Positions 7,842 to 15,453 of a stretch of 24,583 nt of DNA are shown piece after piece (the first letter of the stretch is position 1; every line of letters begins with the position of its first letter). Source of the stretch: a virus; IMG/VR virus record IMGVR_UViG_3300035698_005595, positions 1 through 24,583 of that record; one strand, 5' to 3'. The notes under the pieces were generated by a model. The model saw nothing but the letters and a program-made list of their open reading frames with translations. It searched no databases and was not told the DNA's origin. A program made the position numbers and the translations under genes.

Positions 7842-8181
7842 AGACGGAGTTCCTACTAAATGGGGATGGGTAGTAAAACACTCAGATAAATTTCACTTAG
7901 GAAAAGATACAGATATAGGATTTGGAACTTATATTAATGCTAAGGCAGGCGTTTTCATAGAAGACGACGTTCAGATAGGAAGCCACGGTTCAATATATTC
8001 AGTGAATACAATTGACGAGACACACGGAATAATTCGCCTTAAAAAGAATTGCAAGATAGGTTCTCACGTAATAATAATGCCAGGCGTTACGATTGGGGAA
8101 AACTCAATAGTAGGGGCATTTAGTTTAGTAAAAAATGATGTGCCAGCTAACAAAACAGTTTATGGAAATCCAGTTATATAA
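7798..8181 (+). CDS. hexapeptide-repeat acetyltransferase
   Basis: 127 residues from the ATG at 7798; in-frame ATGs at 7786 and 7744 would extend further into the preceding gene, without added family-like sequence. From about residue 30 the chain shows left-handed beta-helix repeats: LGKDTDIGFGTYINA, VFIEDDVQIGSHGSI, CKIGSHVIIMPGVTIGENSIVGAFSLV, closing with the usual GNPV. Such trimeric enzymes N- or O-acetylate nucleotide sugars. Its place beside the aminotransferase suits acetylation of the C4 amine, as by PglD or LegH. Unlike PglD it lacks the N-terminal nucleotide-sugar-binding domain. A His for catalysis may be His53 in IGSH or His85. Confidence 0.8.
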   Translation: MSKKRWTNWQQPQIEDGVPTKWGWVVKHSDKFHLGKDTDIGFGTYINAKAGVFIEDDVQIGSHGSIYSVNTIDETHGIIRLKKNCKIGSHVIIMPGVTIGENSIVGAFSLVKNDVPANKTVYGNPVI

Positions 8182-9190
8182 AATCTATAATGACAAAGAC
8201 GATATAAAAGCTGTTACAGATGTTATTAAAAGTGGAACTAATTGGGCGATAGGAGACGAAGTAGAAGAGTTTGAGGAAGAGATAGCAAGATATGTGGGGA
8301 CAAGACACGCTCTAGTATTTAATTCAGGAACATCAGCATTACACGCATTAATGCTAGCGTACGGAATAGGCGAAAAAGACGAAGTGATTGTGCCATCTTT
8401 TTCCTTTATTGCTACAGCAAACGCACCAGTGTTTGTGGGGGCTACACCAGTATTCGCAGATATAGAAGAGAAAACACTAGGATTAGACCCACAGAGCGTA
8501 ATAGACGCTATCACAGACGAAACCAAAGCTATTATAGCAGTTCATTTCGCTGGATGTGCTTGCGACATTAAAAGATTAAAAAAAATAGCACATAGATATA
8601 AACTTATTTTGATAGAAGACGCAGCCGAAGCTCTAGGAGCTAAAGTGGACGGAGAAATGGTAGGAACCTTTGGAGACGCAGCAATGTTTAGTTTCTGTCA
8701 AAACAAAACAATAACAACAGGAGACGGTGGGGCTATTACCACAAACGATACGGAAATTTACGAGAAATTAAAACTAATAAGGTCTCACGGTGGACGAACT
8801 GGATTTGGATATAATTTCAGATTACCAACAATACTTTCAGCACTTGGATTATCCCAATTAAAGAAGATTGATACTTTAACTGAAATGAGAAGAATCAATG
8901 CTGAATATTACATCTCTAACGGAGTGGGAAAGAAACCACCAGAAAATAGATTCCATACTTATCAGATGTTCACTATACAATCAGAGAACAGAGATGCTCT
9001 CAAAAAGAAACTAGCAGATAATGGGATTGCCTCAAAAGTATATTTTGAACCAATCCACTTAACTGATTTTTACAAAGGCAAAAAGGGAGACTTGCCTATC
9101 ACAGAAAAAATCTCCAAGAAAATATTAACAATACCGATGTATCCTACACTTAACCCAGAGGAGATGGACCATATAATAAAATGCTTTTAA
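8162..9190 (+). CDS. DegT/DnrJ/EryC1/StrS aminotransferase (LegC/PglE-like)
   Basis: 342 residues from the ATG at 8162; an ATG at 8135 adds nine residues unlike the family. PLP-dependent sugar aminotransferases of this family put an amine on a 4-keto or 3-keto nucleotide sugar. Seen: FNSGTSALHALMLA for phosphate binding, VPSFSFIATANA, IEDAAEALGA with Asp153 facing the PLP ring nitrogen, and FSFCQNKTITTGDGG with Lys182 as the Schiff-base lysine. Length is slightly below the usual 360-380. With the 4,6-dehydratase at 16332 it would give the 4-amino sugar needed for legionaminic acid. It overlaps its neighbours by 20 and 10 bases. The exact regiochemistry is inferred. Confidence 0.92.
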   Translation: MEIQLYKIYNDKDDIKAVTDVIKSGTNWAIGDEVEEFEEEIARYVGTRHALVFNSGTSALHALMLAYGIGEKDEVIVPSFSFIATANAPVFVGATPVFADIEEKTLGLDPQSVIDAITDETKAIIAVHFAGCACDIKRLKKIAHRYKLILIEDAAEALGAKVDGEMVGTFGDAAMFSFCQNKTITTGDGGAITTNDTEIYEKLKLIRSHGGRTGFGYNFRLPTILSALGLSQLKKIDTLTEMRRINAEYYISNGVGKKPPENRFHTYQMFTIQSENRDALKKKLADNGIASKVYFEPIHLTDFYKGKKGDLPITEKISKKILTIPMYPTLNPEEMDHIIKCF

Positions 9191-10947
9191 AGGATTTGCA
9201 GAAGGAAATAAGTGATTTTGAAACACAAAACGTAGAAGTTGTGCAGGGTTTGTTTTACAATCAAAAAGACACAATAGAAAATATTTATTTCTATTACAAT
9301 TCAAAGTTCATGAGTGGCGACATTGACGCCGAGGGAGATAAGAAATACTTTTACAACGTAGTTAGGAATCCTTGTAAGGTTACAACCAAAGCAATTGATT
9401 TCGACACGAAACATATAAATATTCAAACTGCCGCAGGGGGAAATCCTTTGGTTACTTGGTATTTTGAAAGAGATTTGAAGTTTTGGATGAAAGACCAGAA
9501 TTTCGGAAAAATCTTAAACAGAATATTTGAGGAACTACCAAGATTCGGCTCAGTTGTTCTAAAGGTAATTAATGGAAAGCCACACTTTGTGGATTTAAGA
9601 AACTTTGCCCTAGAACAGGCAGCAGACACATTAGATAAATCAGCTTTCATTCTTGAGAAACACTTTTACGTTCCAGACGAATTTAGAAAAGTTGGAAACG
9701 AATTAGGGTGGGATAATATAGAAGAAGCTATAGAACATCACAGAAAAATGGAAGAACCATATATAGCAGTTTATGAAAGATATGGAGACGTAGGAACCAC
9801 AGACACCAAAGGAAAGACAACTTATGCTTATAAGAAAGTTTTGTTCGCAGACGTTGGAGTAGACTCTTATGACAGAGCTACAAGACAAACAGTTCCTTAT
9901 ACAGGATTTCTATTAAAGGAAGACGAAGTTAAGAAACACCCATATTGGGAATTTCATATTGAGAAAATCCCAGGAAGATGGTTAGGCGTTGGAATAGTAG
10001 AAACACTATTTGACGTTCAGATTAGAATGAATGAATTAGCCAATCAAGAAGCCAAATCAACTTATTGGAACTCATTAAGATTATTCCAAACATCAGACGA
10101 GGGAATTAACAAGAACCTAATGACAGAGGTTAAAAGTGGAGATACACTTAACCCAGATAGTCCGATTACTCCGATAGATATGACAGAAAGGAATATGGCA
10201 TACTTTAATATGCAGACACAGAAATGGTTCACTAACAGAGATGAGAATACATTTGCCTATGACGTTATTCAGGGGGAAAGATTGCCAGCAGGAACACCAT
10301 TAGGCTCTGCTAAATTAGCGGCTGGTATGGCAGGTTCTCACTTTGACCAAATACAAGAGAATGTAGCATTAGACATTAAAGAATTTTTATTCAAGGTTAT
10401 TATTCCACAATTTGAAAAGGAAAATGTTAAAGAACACTCATTAAGATTAGCAGGAGAAGACCTTGACAAATTGAATCAATTGATTGTTAATCAGAAAGTT
10501 ACAAATGACTTATTCAGATTTATTGAAAGAAAGAGCAAACTTCCAACATTAGACCAATACGAAGTAATGAAGGCTGTAATGGAGGAAAAGGTTAAAAAAG
10601 GGAAAGAAAGGATTCTTACAATTCCTAAGGAGTTTTACAAGAACCTTAAATACAAACTAGATATTATTATTACAGGAGAACAAAAAGACTCAGCAGTTTA
10701 CTCTCAGACTTTATTTGCTATCTTACAAGCCATCACGACAGACCCAACCATATTGACAGACCCAACTAAGAAGAAAATCTTTTACAAGATTGCCGAAGCA
10801 GGTGGAGTTGACTTATCAGACATAGAACCAGAAAGCACAAGTGGAGTAGAAAAATTAACTGAGGCACAGCCTCAAAGAGGTGGTGGTGGAGTTTCAAGAC
10901 CAAGTTTTTCAGAGACACCCCAAGCACCTAGTCAAAAAAGAATATGA
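9181..10947 (+). CDS. portal protein
   Basis: 588 residues. The dodecameric portal forms the DNA channel at one head vertex and anchors terminase and tail. No short catalytic motif exists for this family; the call rests on length, on the sequence character of the first 150 residues (YFYNVVRNPCKVTTKAI followed by the FGSVVLKV core strand region, common in portals), on the AAGMAGSHFDQIQ-type central helix, and on position before small gene, scaffold and capsid. The last 35 residues are low-complexity with a GGGG run and many Ser, Pro and Gln, as in a flexible tail. The start overlaps the aminotransferase by 10 bases, the stop overlaps the next gene by 4. Confidence 0.78.
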   Translation: MLLKDLQKEISDFETQNVEVVQGLFYNQKDTIENIYFYYNSKFMSGDIDAEGDKKYFYNVVRNPCKVTTKAIDFDTKHINIQTAAGGNPLVTWYFERDLKFWMKDQNFGKILNRIFEELPRFGSVVLKVINGKPHFVDLRNFALEQAADTLDKSAFILEKHFYVPDEFRKVGNELGWDNIEEAIEHHRKMEEPYIAVYERYGDVGTTDTKGKTTYAYKKVLFADVGVDSYDRATRQTVPYTGFLLKEDEVKKHPYWEFHIEKIPGRWLGVGIVETLFDVQIRMNELANQEAKSTYWNSLRLFQTSDEGINKNLMTEVKSGDTLNPDSPITPIDMTERNMAYFNMQTQKWFTNRDENTFAYDVIQGERLPAGTPLGSAKLAAGMAGSHFDQIQENVALDIKEFLFKVIIPQFEKENVKEHSLRLAGEDLDKLNQLIVNQKVTNDLFRFIERKSKLPTLDQYEVMKAVMEEKVKKGKERILTIPKEFYKNLKYKLDIIITGEQKDSAVYSQTLFAILQAITTDPTILTDPTKKKIFYKIAEAGGVDLSDIEPESTSGVEKLTEAQPQRGGGGVSRPSFSETPQAPSQKRI

Positions 10948-11177
10948 AACAAGACGAGGTAATTAAATATTTAGGATTACTAGGAAAACACGAACAATAT
11001 GGACTAGCCATAAGATTATGGTTGGAAAAAGAAGTCGACAAAAGAGTAGACATTAGAAAGATAGAGACGCCAGAAGAACTGTTAGACAACAAAGCGGTAA
11101 TAAGGTTTATTAAAAAGGAATTGAATATCATTTTTAATGAGAAAGCAATACCTAAGGATAAACCAAAATACAATTAG
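10944..11177 (+). CDS. small hypothetical protein between portal and scaffold
   Basis: 77 residues, charged and predicted helical, with the segments LGKHEQYGLAIRLWLEKEVD and VIRFIKKELNIIFNE. No motif is recognised. The ATGA overlap with the portal stop shows translational coupling, so it is probably a real gene. Position suggests a small head-assembly accessory factor, but this is only context. Confidence 0.6.
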   Translation: MKQDEVIKYLGLLGKHEQYGLAIRLWLEKEVDKRVDIRKIETPEELLDNKAVIRFIKKELNIIFNEKAIPKDKPKYN

Positions 11178-11233
11178 AAAGTCGAGGAGGGATACCTCTT
11201 AAAACACCATTAAGTTAATAGTCTTTTAAAACT
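11178..11233 (+). promoter_or_regulatory. scaffold gene leader with an AGGAGG-containing motif
   Basis: This is one of the few real gaps inside the operon. It contains GGAGGGATACC (11186-11196), found again at 1027-1037 upstream of the large terminase. GAGG (11184-11187) can pair with CCTC (11195-11198). AGGAGG would be a perfect Shine-Dalgarno but lies about 45 bases from the ATG, too far for direct use. A role in expression of scaffold and capsid is possible. Confidence 0.3.
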
Positions 11234-11812
11234 ATGATAGAAGAAAAAATTGAGGAAACCATTGAAACCAAAGTGGAGGAAGTAACCACTGAAACTCCTA
11301 TTGGAGAAGAAACTTCAGAAGAGACACAGGACTCTAAAGAACCTGTGGAGACAGTAGAAGATGTTAAAGCTCAAAGAGACAAGCTCTATAAAAGGTTGAA
11401 AGACCAGGAAAGAGATAATAAAGAACTCAAAGAGCAAAAAAGCACAATTGTCCCAGGAGAAGTTGACGTTGTTGCTCTCTCAGAGAAAATGGCTGCATTA
11501 AGTGGCCTGAGTGCTGATGAACGCAATAGACTTATCAGGGAAGCAAAGGTGCAAGGCACTTCTTTGTCAGATGCTCGTAAGAGTCAAGACTTTAAGTTTT
11601 GGCGGTCGGCTTATCGAGATGAATTGAAAAAAAATAAATCTCCCGAGCCATCTACAAAACAGTCCCTAACAAGTGCAGAAAAGCCTTGGGACGAGAAGAG
11701 TGAAAATGAGAAGATAGAATGGGCAAAAAATATTAAAATATTAGACCCCAAGACTGGTGAGCTCAAACCAGCTCGAATTTTACCAAGAGAATTTTACAAG
11801 GGAGGAAAGTAG
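11234..11812 (+). CDS. putative scaffolding protein
   Basis: 192 residues. The N-terminal 45 residues are very acidic (repeats of EE and ET), followed by a charged coiled-coil-like region about 46-75 (VKAQRDKLYKRLKDQERD), a helical middle and a basic C-terminal end (REFYKGGK). Acidic, helical, Cys-free proteins of about 200 residues directly before the capsid gene are typical scaffolds, which guide coat assembly and then leave or are cut. No protease motif is seen. The assignment is by composition and position; no sequence motif proves it. Confidence 0.65.
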   Translation: MIEEKIEETIETKVEEVTTETPIGEETSEETQDSKEPVETVEDVKAQRDKLYKRLKDQERDNKELKEQKSTIVPGEVDVVALSEKMAALSGLSADERNRLIREAKVQGTSLSDARKSQDFKFWRSAYRDELKKNKSPEPSTKQSLTSAEKPWDEKSENEKIEWAKNIKILDPKTGELKPARILPREFYKGGK

Positions 11813-11830
11813 AGTGGCAGGGATTAAAAT

Positions 11831-12757
11831 ATGCCAGCAGGAAGTACAACAGTTAGCAACAATGTTACAGCGGTAACTCCAGAGATTTGGTCCAGAATAT
11901 TACAGATGCCTCTTTTTAAGAGCTTAGTCTCTTTTGAGATATGTAATCTGGATTTAAGAAAAGAACTGACCTACGGTGATACCATTAACAAACAGTATTT
12001 TGACGCTTTATCCGCAAAGGAATATACGCCAGGTACTGCTGTTAGTGCACAAGCCTTAGCGTTCAGCACAGATGCCATTACAGTGGACAAGAAATATCAC
12101 ACAACTTATTATGTTGATGATATGGAACAAATTCAAGCAAATGTTCCTCTTATTCAAAGTATGATTGGAGATGCAGCTTATCAGTTGCGAGACAAAATTG
12201 ACACTACAGTTTTCTACAGAGTATCAGGTGGTATTCCAATGGATAGCTTACAATTAGGTGGAGGAACAGCCTCAGCTTTAATTACAGCTACTACAGGAAA
12301 TATTATCAGAATCTTCTCTGACGCTCGTGAAGAGTTAAGGAAGAACAATGTAGAGGAAAACGACTGGATTGCTATTGTGAACCCAACAATGGCTCAATTG
12401 ATTGAGCAAAAAGCCACAGCAGTTGGATACAATGTTGCAGATGCTACGTTGAGAAACGGATATATCGGAGACTTTATGGGATTCGGTATCTACGTTACAA
12501 ACAACTTAGTTACATCAACATTACCTTCAGCGGTTGCCGCAAGGGGAATTAGCACATCAGGAAGCATGATTGACATGTATTTTGGTAGGAGAGGATGTAT
12601 TGAACTAATAATTCAATCCGACCTTAAAACCTACTTTAGAGATGTTTCAGATAAAACAGGTAAGAACATTATTACCACAGTTTTATTCGGAACAGGAAAT
12701 ACAACTAGAAACGACTCTCGTTTCTTAGACGCTCAAGTGTTTTACGTAGCAGCTTAG
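11831..12757 (+). CDS. major capsid protein (HK97-fold type)
   Basis: 308 residues. The pattern fits coat proteins of the HK97/P22-like group: an N-arm (VTPEIWSRILQMPLFKSLV), an ELTYGDTINKQYFDALSAKEY strand region, ITVDKKYHTTYYVDDMEQIQ, the long spine-like helix QSMIGDAAYQLRDKIDTTVF, and an A-domain-like block (EENDWIAIVNPTMAQLIEQ, FMGFGIYVTNNLV). Many copies build the head shell. An AGGG about 9 bases before the ATG is one of the better Shine-Dalgarno-like sites in the window, which fits a highly expressed gene. It is followed by an unusual RNA structure before the next gene. Confidence 0.85.
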   Translation: MPAGSTTVSNNVTAVTPEIWSRILQMPLFKSLVSFEICNLDLRKELTYGDTINKQYFDALSAKEYTPGTAVSAQALAFSTDAITVDKKYHTTYYVDDMEQIQANVPLIQSMIGDAAYQLRDKIDTTVFYRVSGGIPMDSLQLGGGTASALITATTGNIIRIFSDAREELRKNNVEENDWIAIVNPTMAQLIEQKATAVGYNVADATLRNGYIGDFMGFGIYVTNNLVTSTLPSAVAARGISTSGSMIDMYFGRRGCIELIIQSDLKTYFRDVSDKTGKNIITTVLFGTGNTTRNDSRFLDAQVFYVAA

Positions 12758-12761
12758 TGTA

Positions 12762-12777
12762 AAATTAACATTAATTT
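12762..12777. repeat. short palindrome after the capsid gene
   Basis: AAATTAA (12762-12768) and TTAATTT (12771-12777) form perfect 7-base inverted arms around two bases. The loop is too short for a stable RNA hairpin with all pairs, so it is more likely a DNA-level site or chance in AT-rich sequence. It directly abuts the larger structured element. Confidence 0.3.
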
Positions 12778-12838
12778 GTCTGGTTTGTTGGAGGATTTGG
12801 TCTTTCTGAATCCCCCAACGCCAGAAAGTCAGCCAGAC
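12778..12838 (+). ncRNA. structured RNA element between capsid gene and next gene
   Basis: Three helices can be drawn. An outer stem pairs GTCTGG (12778-12783) with CCAGAC (12833-12838). A central hairpin pairs 12787-12797 with 12809-12819, 11 positions with one A-C mismatch. Seven bases of its loop, CTTTCTG (12802-12808), are the exact complement of CAGAAAG (12822-12828), giving a pseudoknot or an alternative fold. There is no U-run after it, so it is not a classic intrinsic terminator. The next ATG is only 4 bases beyond the outer stem, so it could limit translation of the downstream gene or mark the 3' end of capsid mRNA. The pairings are seen; function is inferred. Confidence 0.5.
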
Positions 12839-12842
12839 TAAT

Positions 12843-13058
12843 ATGAACAAAATTACAAAGTGGTATTACCACCAAAAAGCAAAAAGAAATCTTATCAGAA
12901 ATAAGACAGAAGACTTAGCAATCTTTAGGATACTAGAAGAATTTCTAACAGAAACAATTATAGACGGAGCTCAACACAGAAGACAAGAGCTAACAGAAAT
13001 GCAGAAAAGAATCAATGAAGCAGTAGAATTTTTAGAGTTCGTTAAAAAAATTAAATAA
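12843..13058 (+). CDS. small hypothetical protein, helical
   Basis: 71 residues, basic at the N-terminus (WYYHQKAKRNLIRNK) and then a long amphipathic helix-like stretch with heptad character (FLTETIIDGAQHRRQELTEM onward). No family is recognised. It starts just after the structured RNA element and lacks a Shine-Dalgarno, so its expression may depend on that element. It sits between capsid and the second carbohydrate block, where a decoration or head-completion protein could lie, but that is context only. Confidence 0.5.
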   Translation: MNKITKWYYHQKAKRNLIRNKTEDLAIFRILEEFLTETIIDGAQHRRQELTEMQKRINEAVEFLEFVKKIK

Positions 13059-13067
13059 AACACTAAT

Positions 13068-14144
13068 TTGAACATACTTTACATGCTAGATAACCCATAC
13101 GCTTTTTCTAGCGGATGCTGGTTATACAGAAACCATCTCCCTGGGTTAGCGTTAAGGGCTAAAGGGCACATGGTCAAAAATATAATTCTTGGAAGACAAG
13201 TGCAAAATGAATTTTTAGAATATCCTGACGTAGTAGTCTTTTCAAGAACATATCCTATTGACCCGATAGTAGCAGTCAGACAATTTAAAAGGGCAGGAAA
13301 AAAGGTTGTTTATGAGATTGACGATAATTTATGGGATGTTAATCCAGACAATCCGTCTGTTTCTATTTCAAAAGATAAAAGAGTTCAATATGAGAAACTA
13401 ATGAGAGAAGTAGACCTCATAACAACTACCACTCCAGAGCTAGCTAAACTATTAAAGAAATTTAATAAAAACGTTGTTGTTTGTCCAAACTCAGTTGATT
13501 ATGATTTGTTTAAAGAGAAAGAAGGCAAAAACGATGTTTTAAGGATTGGATATACTGGAGCCTCATCTCATTGGAAAGACCTAACACTTATTACAGATGT
13601 CTTAATTGAATTAAAAAAGAAATATGACTTTACGTTCCATGTTCAAGGAATGACAGGAACACCAATAGAATCTGAGATGTATGGTTACCAACAAATGTTA
13701 AAATATGGATTGAAACCAGAACAAAATGATTACTTGAAGACAGCACTTGATTGGTTTGAGAATATGAGAAAGTTAGGATTTACACATACACCATTTTATC
13801 CACCAGAATTATTCCCATCAGTATTGAGAAGATGTAACATTGACATTGGACTAGCTCCTTTAATGGATAACAAGTTTAATCATTCTAAAAGTTGTGTTAA
13901 GTTTTATGAATACGCAGCCACTGGAACAGTAACTTTAGCCTCAGATGTATTACCATATAATACAGAGGTTGGATATTGTGCCAAGAACACATTTAAAGAT
14001 TGGTATGAAAAACTAGAGAAATTAATTGTAGATGAGAAATTTAGAAAGAAATTACTAGCCAAACAACAAAAGTGGGTAAAAGACAATAGAGATTTAAGCA
14101 AAGTTGTAGATATATGGGAAAAAGCATTTGACCCAAAGAAATGA
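13068..14144 (+). CDS. GT-B glycosyltransferase (GT4/GT1-like)
   Basis: 358 residues using TTG at 13068; the TTG start is chosen because the first strand NILYMLDNP would be cut by the next ATG (13083). The N-terminal domain has SGCWLYRNHLPGLALRAKGH. The C-terminal domain has VLRIGYTGASSHWKDL, then the donor-binding run IDIGLAPLMDNKFNHSKSCVK followed by FYEYAATGTVTLASD, where Glu in the KFYEY segment sits at the usual nucleotide-sugar contact. The final helix crosses back as in GT-B enzymes. It probably adds a nucleotide-linked sugar to a glycan or protein; donor and acceptor are unknown. It overlaps the next gene by 4 bases. Confidence 0.85.
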   Translation: MNILYMLDNPYAFSSGCWLYRNHLPGLALRAKGHMVKNIILGRQVQNEFLEYPDVVVFSRTYPIDPIVAVRQFKRAGKKVVYEIDDNLWDVNPDNPSVSISKDKRVQYEKLMREVDLITTTTPELAKLLKKFNKNVVVCPNSVDYDLFKEKEGKNDVLRIGYTGASSHWKDLTLITDVLIELKKKYDFTFHVQGMTGTPIESEMYGYQQMLKYGLKPEQNDYLKTALDWFENMRKLGFTHTPFYPPELFPSVLRRCNIDIGLAPLMDNKFNHSKSCVKFYEYAATGTVTLASDVLPYNTEVGYCAKNTFKDWYEKLEKLIVDEKFRKKLLAKQQKWVKDNRDLSKVVDIWEKAFDPKK

Positions 14145-14578
14145 GAAAGCTACCCAAATTAAAAGGAGAGATTAAATTGGATTTGGGCTGTGCTGATAAT
14201 GTATTAAAAGGATTTATAGGAGTTGATTTCAGAGACTATGGACAACAGATTATATGGGATGTTAGAGAAGGACTTCCTTTCGCAGACAACTCTGTAAAGG
14301 AAATCTATAGCTGTCATATGCTAGAACATTTAAACGAAGATGAAAACGAAGAATTCTTTAGAGAACTCTATCGGGTATTGGAACTAGGAGCATTATTTGT
14401 ATGCCGAGTTCCTCACTCAAACGCCCCTACAGCTCACTACATAGGGCACAAGTCCTTATGGAACGAACTTAGGGCAGAAGTATGGAGTAGAGACCCAAGT
14501 GGATTTCTAGGAAACTTCGCAGTATTAAGAAACGAAAGAATAGGAGACGAATTATTCTTTACACTTAAAAAGATATGA
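14141..14578 (+). CDS. small class I SAM-dependent methyltransferase
   Basis: 145 residues. KLDLGCADNVLKGFIGVDF gives motif I and the acidic residue of strand 2; GLPFADNSVKEIYSCHMLEHL and FFRELYRVLELGALFVCRVPH are the usual Methyltransf_11 motifs. It is a minimal catalytic domain, common beside phage glycosyltransferases. It overlaps neighbours on both sides by 4 bases (ATGA). A glycan or sugar O-methylation is the likely role. The C-terminal part beyond residue 110 is poorly conserved and may define the substrate. Confidence 0.85.
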   Translation: MRKLPKLKGEIKLDLGCADNVLKGFIGVDFRDYGQQIIWDVREGLPFADNSVKEIYSCHMLEHLNEDENEEFFRELYRVLELGALFVCRVPHSNAPTAHYIGHKSLWNELRAEVWSRDPSGFLGNFAVLRNERIGDELFFTLKKI

Positions 14579-15453
14579 AAATATATTTGCAGGACCATAA
14601 TAATATACTTACAGACGTAGCTAAAGAGCTCAATGTAACAAGAGACTTTGAAGAAGCAGACAAAGTTGTTTTGTGGCAAGACGTTATTGGATTTGGCAGA
14701 GGCATAGCACAATTAGCCAGAAAAAAGGGAAAGCCAGTAATTGTGGTTCAACACGGAGCGAATAGTCATATAGACTATGGGCCACCAAATCATTACAAAT
14801 TATTAGCAGATAAATATTGCGTATGGGGAACAAGAAGTAGAGACGCACTATTAAGCTATGGAATTCCAGCTAGTAAAATAGTTATTACAGGAAGCACTAT
14901 ATTCAGTCATATTAAACCAAAGGTTAAACATAATAAGATTAATGTAGTTTTCCGTCCAGCACATTGGGATATTAGAATATTAGAAGAGAATAAAATTGTT
15001 GCCGAAGCATTAAGAAATATAGATTATGGACTTACTATCACTACTAAGATTATTGAAACAATAGACCCAACAGGGCTTGACAATGTAGTTTCTTCTCATA
15101 GAGATAAACCAGGTCATTTAGAAGCTTGTGTGGATATATTAAGCACAGCAGACCTAGTTGTAGGAATAGCCGAAGACGGAACTTTTGAAATGTTAGCTTA
15201 TGCTATGGATGTTCCAGTTGTTATACCTAATGTTTGGAAACAAAAAGTCTTTTTAGGAAAAGCTACGCCAGAAATGAACTATTCAATAGCCTGTAATATA
15301 ACAGATATGAGACACCTTGAATCAGTTATCAAAGAAAATTTAGATAATCCAGATAAATTGAAAGCGGAAAGAAGGTCAGTAGCAGAAGAATGGGCGGGAA
15401 TACATATTGAGGACCCCTTACAAAAAATATTAAAAGTTATCCACGATGCGTAA
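14575..15453 (+). CDS. TagB/TagF-like or epimerase-like GT-B protein
   Basis: 292 residues. The segment from about 54 to 110 (PVIVVQHGANSHIDYGPP, LLADKYCVWGTRSRDALLSYG, then IPASKIVITGSTIF) is typical of CDP-glycerol glycerophosphotransferase-like and related GT-B proteins. VVFRPAHWD and, near 200, LVVGIAEDGTFEMLAYAMDVPVV supply the C-terminal donor site. As in the NeuC-like gene at 7059, the N-terminus is MKIYL and a short chain with (Y/F)EEAD replaces most of a Rossmann domain. It may transfer a sugar or polyol phosphate to a glycan, or be a nucleotide-sugar epimerase. Which one is not settled. Confidence 0.7.
   Translation: MKIYLQDHNNILTDVAKELNVTRDFEEADKVVLWQDVIGFGRGIAQLARKKGKPVIVVQHGANSHIDYGPPNHYKLLADKYCVWGTRSRDALLSYGIPASKIVITGSTIFSHIKPKVKHNKINVVFRPAHWDIRILEENKIVAEALRNIDYGLTITTKIIETIDPTGLDNVVSSHRDKPGHLEACVDILSTADLVVGIAEDGTFEMLAYAMDVPVVIPNVWKQKVFLGKATPEMNYSIACNITDMRHLESVIKENLDNPDKLKAERRSVAEEWAGIHIEDPLQKILKVIHDA

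Noticed and set aside
5825-9190. Pseudaminic acid pathway as the main reading
   Set aside because: The dehydratase has MGATK rather than the PseB-type YGATK, and the epimerase is NeuC-like rather than PseG-like.
12778-12838. Intrinsic terminator after the capsid gene
   Set aside because: There is a strong stem but no run of U after it; the next bases are TAATATGAAC.
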